From Gibbula magus (Eukaryota > Mollusca > Gastropoda > Trochida > Trochidae): a DNA stretch of 64,000 nt. This document shows positions 26,755-37,700 of the stretch, one piece after another. The stretch spans positions 44,226,982 to 44,290,981 of the forward strand of contig OW388293.1 of NCBI GenBank assembly GCA_936450465.1, read 5' to 3'. The position numbers and the translations under genes are program-made. Positions within the stretch are counted from its first letter, which is position 1. Each line of letters begins with the position of its first letter. The notes beneath the pieces were generated by a model, which did no database searches, was not told the origin of the DNA, and was given only the letters and a program-made list of their open reading frames with translations.

Positions 26755-27260
26755 TTTAAACTAGTTTATATGATTCTTCATCCGTGACAGTTTTAGATAC
26801 ATGTACATATGTCACTATTGATTGACATATCACTTAACTTGCTGCCCAATCGTGCCACTGGAATGTATAAGGTGTAAACCTTATATTTCAATTTAGTTCT
26901 TTCGCACAGCGACAGTCAGAAGTCAGTCAGAAGTCGCACTTTCAACAGTAGCCCCAATTTGCTGCTCAAATATATTTCTCACTTGGCTTCCCGACATGCC
27001 GTGGGCAGGCTAATTGACATGCTTATCGACACTTGTTGTCTGTCTCAGCTACTTAAAGAAACCCTTAGAATTCGTAGGCTGCGTTAAAAGTTTATGTGAA
27101 AAGTTGTAAAAGAATAATTCCAGATTGAGTAAACGAAAGGAAAAATCCACATTTGAATTGTGTTTTGTTCATGAACATTCTATCTGACTAAATCATCCTG
27201 GTTTGTAATAAAACAATATAAACCAATCTGCATTGAAGTTTGCAAAACTACAGAAGACTA
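26755..27260 (+). repeat. Half-unit module, copy 6
   Basis: Collinear with 6150-6640 and 16760-17240, including 'cgtgccactggaatgtataaggtg' and 'tgttgtctgtctcagctact'. Confidence 0.65.
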
Positions 27261-27379
27261 TCCAAACATGTACAGGATGTATTATGTGTAGTGCACAGTC
27301 CTACAAAAGACATGTTCTTCAAACCTTGAAATGATATGTATGCAGGACTTATTTAAACGATATTTATTTCAAATTTGCA

Positions 27380-27960
27380 CACAAGGGCACTTTTCAGAAA
27401 CCACTGAGAACAAGAAAGATCTGCAAATTGTCACAATATTGTATCACCGACACGTCTGATACGTCCATAACGGAATGGTTCAGACACTTTCTGTCATTCA
27501 TCAAGTCACATAAACATGATCAGATTCACTATTATCTAATAATGCAGCACCGATCTCTTTACAAGATGAATGATTATACTGGACGCAGATACTCATTACA
27601 GTGTCTGGACCAAACGAAGCAGTGCTTTTAGAGCTGAATTACACGATTCATTGGTAGAATTATTCAAACGATTTCTTACAGTATTTGCTTTGTAGAGACA
27701 AACGGGTACAGAAAATAGGATATTATTCAGATAACTCTCAGCATAACAAAGATCTGCAAACTGTCAAGTTTATTTGTCGAGGATATTCTAAGTATCACCA
27801 TGTCTTGTGATGCGTCCTTATAGCTAAATGGTTCAGACGCTTTCTGTCACTCATGATAATACATAAACATTATCGGAATCACTATTACGTAATAACTAAT
27901 CACTCACCTCTTTACAGTACACATGACAAAGATGCTGATTAAAATGACCAAAGAAGGCAG
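27380..27960 (+). repeat. ~340 bp subrepeat doublet, unit C
   Basis: Doublet without insertion, matching 8740-9330 closely. The 'aaacatgatc' or 'aaacattatc' landmarks are at 27512 and 27864. Confidence 0.7.
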
Positions 27961-28490
27961 TCCTCTGTCCGTTAAATATATGCATCTCTTGATTTTTAGG
28001 TTTATCAAAAAATGAGAAAATGACTTTATTGCAGTTCAACGACCAATGCCATTCTCTTCAGTGCATTTTCCAATATGTAGTTAATTCGTATTCAGTTCTG
28101 AGTTATCACAGCATAAGACTTACATGTCATGTAATTTTTATTTTGAAAGTAATATACTATTTGTTGAAACGTTTGAATTCAGTTGATTCTAAATGTGTCA
28201 TGACGCATATTTGCATCATGGAAGTTGAATTTTAATTAACCATATTATGATTAATTATACAAACATGAAACACTTATTTCAAAAGATGTAACAGAGAATA
28301 TATATACCATATACATGACGCTAAAATACTATCAGATTCCCCTTAACAATCTACACAGGGTATTGATTGGTGAACATTATTGATATGAATAAAGCCACTT
28401 ATATAGGGTTGCGTCATATGTCCTTCAACTTACAATATCTCAGTGTTTGACATCAAACCTTCAAACTATATGTTTATCAAGACTAATTAA

Positions 28491-28560
28491 GTGGTTCACC
28501 AACCTGGCGAGCCGCGCCCATTGTTTCTGAACACAGTACCAGGTGCCACCACAGTTGTTC
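28491..28560 (+). repeat. Conserved block, unit C copy
   Basis: Counterpart of 10132-10200, nearly unchanged ('gtggttcaccaacctggcg', 'accaggtgccaccacag'). Confidence 0.6.
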
Positions 28561-28614
28561 TACATATAATTTTAGTTCCAGTGTGATATGGAAATATCGG
28601 CGTCAGGCCACTTA

Positions 28615-28870
28615 TGTAGCCCTATAACTGCCCTCCAATTGGTTACAAAGTATATTATTGTGTCCTTCAAGAACGTTTTCAAATTTTTAATTTGTTTTTC
28701 AGATTTCAGACAAATCTAGACTTCATTACTCTGATTCTGTAGCTTTAAACCCTATTACCGCCTTCCAATTGGTTGCAAACTATATATGATTATGTCCTTC
28801 AAGAACAATTTCCAATTTTTAATTTGTTTTCCAGAATTCAGAAAAAAATCGACTTCATTAGTTCTTGAGC
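28615..28870. repeat. Local tandem duplication, period 131 bp
   Basis: 'ccaattggtt-caaa' occurs at 28634 and 28765, each followed by 'tgtccttcaagaac' and 'aatttttaatttg'. Units A (near 10355) and B (near 20472) have this block only once, so the doubling is private to C. Confidence 0.75.
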
Positions 28871-28990
28871 TTCTCTGACGCTTATATAGCCGTATTTACC
28901 ACACGTTAATATTGTCTTACGACCTTTGTATTAACCAGGGAGCTCGTAAATTCTAGATAAAATCGTCTTACAAGTAGGCAATGGTACATG

Positions 28991-31651
28991 GAACCACGGA
29001 TAACGTGTACTCCACATTGTAACACAATGTGACATGGAGTCAGTTCGCTTTACTGGATAAAATAAATATCTGCTATTAGAGCATTCATTACCAGGTAACC
29101 TCCTGTATATGTGAGATCCAACCCAAAGTAGCCTCTCAGTGCCGTCTCAATGAGGTCCATCACGGACAGGATACTGTCTAAGGAAGCAATTACCTGTCCT
29201 TTACTGATAGACCTCTAAGGAAATCGTTAGTGAGCGAGTGATGATGGTAAACGGATTATGTATAGTCAATGATACGGCCACATTCATGGTGAGTTTACAG
29301 ATGGATTTCGTTAGTCTACCTACCTTAATTAGCATTATTGTGGAACTGCTTTGCATCAATCCTTGCATCGTGAGGTAAAGTGACCTTGACCTTTAGGATT
29401 ATTATGAATCCAGTTACTGTGCATGTTCATCTTAAGATGCGATATCCTAAATAGTTCATTTATATTAAACAAGGTAGAAAATACAGCATTTATCAATGCT
29501 GATAGCATTTGAAATAGAACATTTAGAAAATGGTAAAATAATGAGACGTCAATAATTCGGCTAATGTTATGCTTTGCTGAACAGATAGTTATTATCTAAC
29601 CATCTCAAGATATTTTGAAATCAGACGTGTTAAGAAATCACCGACCTTCATACATATGAACATAATTAAAGATTCATATTGGTACAACATAATACGGCAA
29701 TGTAACCAATACCAGGACACAATGAGGCTATTATTGGTGTTTGAAATGCTTTATATGCATGTATGTCAACGAAACTATTTGTACCTTAAACGCGATTCCT
29801 AAAATATATGGTACAGTAGCATGTTTGGGATATTTTGTTTAATTGAGCAGTGCATTTAAGTTCGATAAAATCTATTATGTCAACAAGCATCAGTAGCTAT
29901 TTATGGTGATAGTTGATACAATACATGGTGTGTATATAAATGTATTGAGGAAAATGTATTGGCAAACTATAATGTACAGTTACTGTTATATAAGAATATA
30001 TGGTTACCTACGTAAGTTATTCAAACAGAGCTGATCTGATTCATTGTTTTGTAATGAAGATATATTAGAATATATGGCATGATATGATTCACTTGTTCCG
30101 GTGAATCATAACTGCCTAACCGGGGGTATATATCTCGACCAAGGTCCAAGTCGCAAAAGCAAGTAATTCACGAACGCATTGGTGTGGCAGAGACTCACTC
30201 GAAAAATCTAACCTAATCAAACCAAATTTATTGTAAATTGTATGAAAATGTTAGAAATAAGTTTAACGCTCCATTGTTGTACAATACATCAAACACACAG
30301 AATTTAATATCTATATTCTTAGCAGTAACGATAAAGGTATTATCATGAATGTTGTTAACTTTCTTAAATGTATATGTAAACTAGAGCTGCAATTTTAGAT
30401 TCATAAACCTGTTATCTTTTATGAGCGCTTGTTTCAAATTTGTAATGTAATTATATTTTGGGCCTTTGGCCTTTATACTGAATAAAATGTATGTCTTTCT
30501 GTCAACAGATGAAAGACGCGGAATAAATACAATATTCTTTGACCAATCGTGCCATCAGGTATGAAGGGTGCAACTACATGTATCCTATTATCCAATTTAC
30601 TAATTAACGTATATGTCCACGAACAATTTCGTTTTACGTTGAGGTATGACCAGGACGAACTTGACTAGCATGCCATCATGTACATACCTATAAAAGTTTT
30701 TACCCGACCATGATAGTAGATTGTTTACTGGTGCTGTGAACAAAACCTACCACACTCCGTTCCAACCAATGCAAGACAAGGCGAGGGCATTGCTTTGGTT
30801 ATCAAATACCATGTCGCATTGAAAACAGATACACATGACAATTGATGCATTGTTTCATGACGTCATCATTGCCATGTTGTTGTGTGTGTAAGTAGTCATA
30901 TTCTTGGGCTTTGGGACAGAATGTTCGGTTTACTTTTAATTGATTAATCCGTAGAAGTTTTCTTAATGATATCCCTTTTTATAATTTCTTTCTTTAAGGA
31001 ACAAATATAAGTACACTTTAGAAGTATTTCAATAGTATATCAGGATACATGTTTAAAATTAACCGTTTTAATTTGACGCTGATATATACTAGTTTGTAAC
31101 CAGTGTAGTTTTCCGTAAAGTTGGATGATGGGCTGTCACGAAATAAAATCTGATCTTTAGACTAGGCAAGTTCCTTTACTGTTACTTCAGCTGATTCAAT
31201 CGCATTACACGTACTCTTAACAAGTTCAAAGGAAAGTGGGTGCCAGATACAATGGCTCAGAAATATTACTTTAATCTCTTAAGCAATATAATGCCTCACG
31301 GGACGATTTATGACTTATAAATCGATTTTGACCTAATCAGCTGCCTTGTGTAACGAACAAGGATCAGGCAAAGCATATATAGTCGTCCGTAAGAAGACGT
31401 CGCTCTCCTTACCAACTGGTGACTTGCCAAATGGATAGTGCTTTGAATAATAATATGTAGGTTTATTGTTAACCAATGATGCCGTTATATCATTCTATGA
31501 ATTATTCAAGACAATTACTAATTGCTTTCGTACCTGAAGTAGCCAAAAACTCTCTCTGAATTATCAGTTGTGATTTCTTGACTTATTTTGATTGAGTTTA
31601 ATTCCCTTTCATTTAGAAGAGAATTCGTGACCAGTATGACGGACCTACGAA
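28991..31651. other. Region without a recognised gene
   Basis: AT-rich sequence after the tandem units end. It has no reading frame of note and no recognised domain in any frame. The only recurring element is a dispersed repeat at 29104-29283. Confidence 0.6.
29104..29283 (+). repeat. Dispersed repeat, copy 1 (pairs with 42110-42283)
   Basis: Shares a series of landmarks with 42110-42283 in the same orientation: 'ctctcagt', 'cgtctcaatgag-tccatca', 'ctaag-aa-gcaatta', 'ttactg-tagacct', 'gatgatgg/gatgacgg' and 'ggtaaa-ggattatgt/agattgtct'. No reading frame is conserved between the two, so this is more likely an old interspersed repeat than an exon. Confidence 0.55.
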
Positions 31652-31890
31652 AGCCCAGAGGGCCCAAAATGGTTTTTCGATTTTTCTTTTTAAAAACTGG
31701 TAATTACCACTTTTTCTTCTGGTAATTACCACTTTTTCTTGTAATTATCACTTTTGAAAGCCCAGAGGGTTCAAAATAGTATTCTGAATTTTCTCTTTTT
31801 AACTGGTAATTACCACTTTTTTCTGGTAATTATCACTTTTTTTCTGGTGATTACCACCTTTATAACTGGTTATAACCACTTTTTTCTAGT
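31652..31890 (+). repeat. Left arm of the foldback element
   Basis: Tip 'agcccagagggcccaaaatg', then several GGTAATTACC-type units separated by T-rich spacers, then the second tip-like module at about 31757 ('gaaagcccagagggttcaaa'), then further units degrading to 'ggttataacc'. Confidence 0.8.
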
Positions 31891-32069
31891 AATTTGAGTG
31901 GTGCGGGATTCGTTATCATTCAGAGTATGTTTTTGTTTAATAAAACATACTCCTTTTCTAGTGTTGTTTTTAGGCTAGTACATTCGTTTTGTATTCGCTG
32001 ACATGCGTGAAATTCACCTCATTTGGGTTATAGAGATTTGTATATATTTTTTCTTGCAACAGGAGCGCC

Positions 32070-32310
32070 CATTCCAGCCGTTCTAACCCTCTCCGCTCTG
32101 ATCCACTCCAATCCGCTCAACTTCACTCTGTTCCAACACTCCCCTCACTCTCCTCTCCACTACCTCCTCTCCAATCAACTCGAAGCCGTTCAGCTCCTCT
32201 ACATACATCTTCACTTCACTCCGATCATCTCCTCTCTTCTCCAATCCAATCACTCCATTCCGCTCCACCCAACTCCGTTCCACTCACCAATTCCGTTCCT
32301 CTCATATATT
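32070..32310. repeat. Pyrimidine-rich loop segment
   Basis: The plus strand is almost all C and T, with A as spacer, in degenerate repeats of 'tccactccg' and 'ctcctctccaatc'. Long frames across it on either strand are low-complexity and not coding. Confidence 0.7.
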
Positions 32311-32425
32311 ATATTTTAATTTAATATGTTACCTACTTTGAAAGGGGGGTTGGGGTTGGAATGAGGTTAGTAGAGAGAAAAGGGTGGTTGTGGGAGGAAA
32401 CTGGTATATAGGATTGGGAGAAAAC

Positions 32426-32452
32426 GGGGGGGGGGGGGGGGGGGGGGGGGGG
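32426..32452. repeat. Homopolymer run of 27 G
   Basis: Uninterrupted G27 on the plus strand inside the foldback loop. It can form G-quadruplex structures and is prone to length variation and assembly error. Confidence 0.95.
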
Positions 32453-32487
32453 TAGTTAAAGAATTTGTAGGGAGAAAAAGGGGTATG

Positions 32488-32755
32488 AAAGAGAGTGTAT
32501 AGAGAGAGGAGGGTAGTGGAAGAGAGTGTACAGAGTAGAGGGTAGTGGAAGAGAGTGCATAGAGAGATTATGGTAGTGGAAGAGAGTGTATAGAGAAGAG
32601 GGTAGTAGAAGAGAGTGTATAGAGAGAAGAGGGTAGTGAAAGAGTGCATAGAGAGAAGAGGGTAGTTAAAGAGTGTATAGAGAGAATAGGGTAGTGGGAG
32701 AGAGTGTAAAGAGATTAGGGTAGTGGAAGAGAGGGTATGGAAAAGAGTAGTTGTA
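32488..32755. repeat. Purine-rich minisatellite, ~28-31 bp unit, about 9 copies
   Basis: Units of the form 'gaagagagtgtatagagaga' followed by 'agagggtagtg' start at about 32489, 32520, 32549, 32580, 32609, 32640, 32669, 32698 and 32726. The strand bias is opposite to that of the pyrimidine-rich segment to its left. Confidence 0.85.
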
Positions 32756-32904
32756 AAAGAGTGGGTAGGAACAGAATGGGGAAATAACAGGAGGGAAGGA
32801 AGATTTAATCAATCCTTAATTTTTCTTCTTGGACAACATCCTGACTCCTTCGAAACTTCTCTAACCAAATTATAAATAATTCTTTTATATACTACTCTGT
32901 TCTC

Positions 32905-33278
32905 AAAACTGATAATTACAAGTTTCAAAAGTGGTAATTATCAGTTTCAAAACTGGTAATTACCAGTAACTAAAGTGGTAATTATCAGTTATTGCTAGTT
33001 TCAAAAGTGGTAATTACCAGATAAAAAGTGGTAATAACCAGTTTCAAAAGTGGTAATTACCAGATAAAAAGTGGTAATAACCAGTTTTAAAAGAGGTAAT
33101 TACCAGAAAAAAATGGTAATTACCACAAAAAAAGGTGGTAATTACCAATAAAACGAGAAAATTCAGAATACCATTTTGAACCCTCTGGGCTTTCAAAAGT
33201 GGTAATTACCATAAAAAAAGTGGTAATTACCAGTTTTTAAAAAGAAAAATCGATATACCATTTTGGGCCTTCTGGGCT
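32905..33278 (-). repeat. Right arm of the foldback element
   Basis: Inverted equivalent of 31652-31890, longer because the GGTAATTACC-type units are expanded (about a dozen, alternating 'ggtaattaccag' and 'ggtaataaccag'). The module order, read inwards from 33278, is the same as in the left arm. Confidence 0.8.
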
Positions 33279-34289
33279 ACCGATGTCGTTATTTAGCATT
33301 TGTCTTTTCGATAATCGTCGTTAAAAGGTTATAAATGGATGAGTTAAAAATGTGAAGTCATCTGTATGTTGAACAGCTCTTCACTCTTGAGAATTTCTAC
33401 TCCGGTACATCAGGATCTAACAATTAATTAGAGTTGGACGTTACTTGTACAACTTCGTGTATGGAGTTTATGTTGAAATCTTGGAAACGCGGTATGATTA
33501 AATAAATCAATTACTTTATATCTGCCTTGTTTCACCATTGACCTTGACATTTGGTTCAGATCTTCTGAAGTTCAAAAGATATAGAAATACAATAGTGAAC
33601 AAAAGTAACAATTTTATATTTGGGATCACACGATCTTCAAAGTCATGTTTTTGTACTTTTTCGGGTCAAGTACTTTGCACAAATCAGCAGTTCTGACTGT
33701 ACCGACAGCTTACGCACGGAGAAGTCTCCATTAGTCGTTGGTATATCTGTAGATTATGATATAACAAAATGCTTATTACTTCGGCCACCGAGACATCTTA
33801 GTGGTTAGGCTGACAGTCAGACTCCGCGGGTGTGGTGACCCGATCCGAAAAAGAACATGAATCACAGAACGCGGCCTTTTCATTTTAGGTCAGTCGATAG
33901 CAGTTTCAACTTTCACTGGTTTCTAGCGATGCAATAGGATACTATTTCACCAGTTGTAAATATAATTATGGACATGAATAAAGGAACACTTAGACTGTGA
34001 CAATTTCCTTGAGGGATAACATTATGTAAGAACGCCTAACATGTTGGGGTTGGGTCATTTTGAGTTGGAAACTATTATTACCGTTGGTTATAAATGTTTT
34101 AAAAAGGCAGAATTGTAAGCCATCTGTCACATCTCTGAACGATGCAATCACAGTACCTGACAAATGCTCAAAAATGACAAGTCATAAGTCATATAAATGG
34201 AAAGTTCATCTCCCAAACAGTCCGGGACTTCTACAAATTCAAGAGTGTGATTTAAATACTCTGAAACCTCTCTCGGCAGACTAATAACG
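33279..34289. other. Spacer without a recognised gene
   Basis: No conserved coding sequence. A tRNA-like fragment lies at 33790-33850. Confidence 0.5.
33790..33850 (+). repeat. tRNA-like SINE fragment
   Basis: 'cttagtggttaggctgacag' resembles a tRNA D-arm/A box, and 'actccgcgggtgtggtgacc' with 'cgatccg' resembles a degenerate anticodon and T arm. It is not a functional tRNA because the acceptor stem and a clean T loop are absent. Confidence 0.35.
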
Positions 34290-34707
34290 GCAAGATGTGA
34301 CCTGGTCGCTGGAGTAAGCCGAAAACTACCCAAAAGACAAGATCACCAGATTAGAAGGATTACTCTATTCCGGCAGATTACTGGTGTATTGGTTTCACAT
34401 TGAATTCTGAGAAATTGACAGAAAACTACAGGTCTGAGCACACGTCGTCCATTTGTTGATAACAGATGACAGTCAACGTCTGTGAATGTTGTGGGCTAGA
34501 ACTCACCGTGGTTATCTGCTGCGACATTGGTCTTACCCGATGTTTAGCGATAACTCGCGCTTTATCCTGGAATTTGCGAAGGGGCAGATTTGCGTCAAGA
34601 GGCAACGTTATGAGTGTTACGCTGCCTGTACCGTCCAACAGTATGACAGGTATGAGAGCAGTTCTGTTATGATGTGTGGCGGGATAACGTACGACGGTAG
34701 AAATTAA
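34290..34707 (+). pseudogene. Tc1-like transposase relic, 5' part
   Basis: Conceptual translation, with frame changes and stops, gives segments typical of Tc1/Tcb2-type (DD34E) transposases. A helix-turn-helix-linked piece, 'KTTGLSTRRPFV', lies near 34421-34456. At 34486-34707 the catalytic-core strand contains 'FSDNSRF', then 'YDRYESSSVMMCGGITYDGR'. In the family this reads roughly 'FSDESRF' and 'GGSVMVWGGI'; the first catalytic-core Asp (the D of 'SD') is kept, but the following Glu is Asn. The frame ends in TAA at 34705-34707, part of the TTAA target into which a second element has inserted. The rest of the protein resumes at 37475 in the same frame. It is inactive. Confidence 0.7.
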
Positions 34708-35909
34708 AGGAATATTCCAACGTAATTTCAAAATATTTCCTACAAATGATTGAGTTATCAGGTAATTTCTCACAAAATATATTTGTATTTGGTCAATAGG
34801 TTAAGCAATTATATCAAATATAAACCGTCAGTTTGGCTCGACGTGGGGGCGCCATGTTTCTTGAAAAAATGGCGTCATTGACACACCAGCGTAAATTCGT
34901 GCAAGGAGTTTCGATTGTAAACTTTTTACATCTTTGTGCGGTAGAGTTTGTAAAATAAACTAGATTTGCTGTGTGTTTGCGCTGCGCACTTGTCATCGTG
35001 ATATGCATTCTTATGAATACGGCTAATTAAAAAAACGTAGTGATAATAAAATACACGGAAATTATATTATGGTGCATACATCATATTTAATATTCCATCA
35101 GTTCTTCAAGGTAGTGTAGTTTGTTTGAATGATACTTTCACGTAAGGTAAGTCTTGTTAGCGCATGCGCAATTCAAGCACCATCACTCTGAGAAATTAGC
35201 CTCAGTTACAAACTAAAATAATATTTCAACATATCTCAATGGATATAATTAGTAAAAATAAATAATCTAGGCCTTCTTGACGTGCAATGAAATGTCAACG
35301 TCGAGAAAGAAATGTTGACATTGGTGTTATTTGCATTCGTCGACTTGCAGTTTGTGATAAATACCCGAGGATAGTTTTGTATCCAAAAAGGTTAATAAAC
35401 AAATATATTTGTGGCTCATTGAGCAATTTATTTAAACGAAACCGCGTTTTGACTATTTATCAAATAATACAAGCATTCCTAAGCAGAATAAAATAATGAT
35501 AATATTTATAGTTGAGTTATTTTCACAGTGCATTTTTGTAGGATGATAAAATTGTTTGATATAAATAAATCATTGAACCTGCTTCAAGTAATACTGTACA
35601 TCAATTAGTATATATCTGTAATTCATTCCAAATACACAGTTCCACACAAAAAATGTATTTAATTTGTCAATTGTTGTATGGGGTAACGATCAATTCTTAT
35701 TTAGCTTCAATATTTTCAAAATGCATTGTAAATAATCATCTTGTTTAAATGTGCAATTATAATTTAGAAATTTTAATCACATAATTTTCAATCACAATGC
35801 AGTGTCAATGTCCTTTCCCTGCAGATGTTTTTACTCGAATGGTCTCCTTAAAAGTTTGATGAAGAATTAATCCCGTATATATATATATATATCTATATAT
35901 ATATATATA

Positions 35910-35980
<71 letters not shown>

Positions 35981-37470
35981 GACCATTGTGGCATGTTATG
36001 TACGCCTTTCCTTTTCTTTCAGAGCGGCATTCAAGTTGTTAATTGTCCATTACTTTGTCGGCTATCTACCGTTTCATTAGCTACCTATCGTTTTCATCTT
36101 CACCGGCATCTCCTAATCTTCCAATCGTTGCTCATAACCGTTAAACTTACCCGATTTTTTGTTATTGATACAAACAACAAAAAATAGGTGAACACTGCGA
36201 TCATTTGGCATACTATGTTCGAAACTCTCCCAGGAAATAACCGAATTTTACTAGAACTCACAGTAATGTTTACATATTTGCTGTTACTCATTTTCCCAAT
36301 TACAATTAAACTGCATATGCTTATTACACATATTATTCCTAATATTATTTCCTAATATTGATATTTAATGTTATATCCTTTAAATATTGTTAATAATATA
36401 CTTCATACTTCACCGATTTATTTCAATAAGACAATTCATTAGAATTTGACTAAAATTATTATCTTTCTGAAAATCCATAACAATAATAAAATCTTCATAA
36501 TTTATATCAATTGAAATAATGAGTTCAAATAGATCTAGTAATGCCGAACTTATAAAACCTAAAACATGCATACATCACTAGATTCACAGCCACTACCATA
36601 TAATTCGTAATCAAATTGGTATCGTAGGAAGAGTGATATAAACTTTAATGGAAGACAATAACTCCATAACTAAGTTTCAGATAAATGATGATTGGTAAAT
36701 AATATATTAAACAATTAGAATATAATACACAATGAAGGAAAGCTAATTTCTGGTCGAATTAAATTTATTTTAATACGTACATACGACTCAAGTTTTCATT
36801 ACGAACTTTTCACAAAACACCGAGGCATCGCTAAGTTTAGGATTCGTTTTGACTTGCAAGCGAAACATCGTTACGAAAATCAATGTAATTACTGCTAATT
36901 TCCGTAAAGTAGTTGTTATTTTACTAATGAATTTATATCAATATGGGTATTTAAGAAGTAATCTAAATTTAACTACGTATGCAATGGTCTAGAATTTATT
37001 TTACAAAATTATCAATGTTTAAATCTCGCGTCGCCTGAACTTTAACAGCTGAGAGCAGTTGCAAATCTTTAATGTCCAAGCAGATATTCCCGAGTTTGTG
37101 CAGCAATCTACTTTTTAAAATCTTACATTTACCTGATCTGGGGATCGGAAATTAATACTTTTGGGCACCGGGGGCGTTCATAACTTGGTCGTTACGTGTT
37201 TTCAAAAACATGCTTGACAGGCCCGCATTTCTCGCCATTGAAAACAGGGGCGTCTCCTAATTTCGTGGTGTGTCTTTCATAGCGTTATCTCGTCATTTCA
37301 CGTGCTCGTTCTGGCAACATGGCGGCGCCCTGAGAGCCCGATAATTTTCTCTGTTTGAATTATAATTGCAGATGTTGGAAATTACCTAAAAAATATTGGA
37401 TAGGATGTATCGCTAGCCCAACAAACATTATTTTATTAGCTTTATTTTCATTTTGCGATGGAATATTCCT
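34708..37470. mobile_element. 2.76 kb TTAA-flanked element nested in the Tc1 relic
   Basis: Terminal inverted repeats AGGAATATTCCAACG (left) and CGATGGAATATTCCT (right), with TTAA at 34704-34707 and 37471-37474. Further similarity near the ends includes 'aggtaatttc' and a 'gcgccatgtt' / 'aacatggcggcgcc' inverted pair (near 34850 and 37320). The interior is AT-rich with a long (AT)n tract (35876-35979), and no transposase is recognised. Removing the element plus one TTAA restores the reading frame between the two halves of the Tc1 relic, which confirms the boundaries. Confidence 0.85.
35876..35979. repeat. Long (AT)n microsatellite
   Basis: About 100 bp of AT dinucleotides with two 'atct' interruptions, inside the nested TTAA element. 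Confidence 0.95.
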
Positions 37471-37474
37471 TTAA

Positions 37475-37700
37475 CTCTTATGTGTTGCAGGAAGATTTGC
37501 TGGTGTTCGTTACAGGGATGTTTTGTTGCCCATAGTTTTGTCATATAGGACCAACACCGATCGAGTTTCAATGCAGTATCTGCAAAATAATGTTGTACGG
37601 ATTCTGTCTTGGCCATCCAAAAGTCCCGACACAATTTCATTAGAGTATCTCTACGATGGTCTGGATCACAGATTTCGAGAACATCAAATACAGGATATAT
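37475..37700 (+). pseudogene. Tc1-like transposase relic, 3' part
   Basis: Continues the frame of 34486-34707 after the nested element: 'GVRYRDVLLPIVLSY', then 'LSWPSKSPDTISLEYLYDGL' at about 37600-37660. Tc1/Tcb2 family members have 'WPAKSPDLNPIEHLWDELD' here, so the catalytic Glu position is kept. The usual 'QDNARPH' segment is deleted or scrambled ('MQYLQNNVVR'). The frame runs on to 37888, but no transposase similarity is seen after about 37700. The minus-strand frame over this region is a shadow. Confidence 0.75.

Larger units (their letters stand above)
21231..28990. repeat. Large tandem repeat unit C (right end of the array)
   Basis: Third and shortest copy. Collinearity with A and B ends near 28990, after the block that in A starts near 10545 (shared 'aggcaatgg' landmark at 10545, 20655 and 28976). 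About 730 bp of unmatched sequence (22849-23578) interrupts the palindrome that is intact in B. Stretches at about 24640-25110 and 25770-26330 also lack a counterpart in A or B. No gene is recognised. Confidence 0.75.
31652..33278. mobile_element. Large foldback element (~1.63 kb)
   Basis: Two long inverted arms (31652-31890 and 32905-33278) begin with the same tip, AGCCCAGA-GGCCCAAAATGG, at opposite ends. Both then carry the same two modules in the same order from the tip inwards: a 'cgatttttctttttaaaaact' module, then a 'ttgaaagcccagagggttca' module followed by 'attctgaattttctc'. The spaces are filled with copies of GGTAATTACC, itself a perfect palindrome. The loop holds pyrimidine-rich DNA, a 27-base G run and a purine-rich minisatellite. 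No transposase is encoded. The design matches foldback-type transposable elements. No convincing target duplication was found. Confidence 0.8.

Noticed and set aside
32023..32649. Long Ser/Pro/Leu/Thr-rich frames on both strands
   Set aside because: Products of the pyrimidine-rich and purine-rich minisatellites and the G27 run in the foldback loop.
34426..34773. 115-codon minus-strand frame
   Set aside because: Antisense shadow of the Tc1-like transposase relic, whose plus-strand translation has recognisable family motifs.
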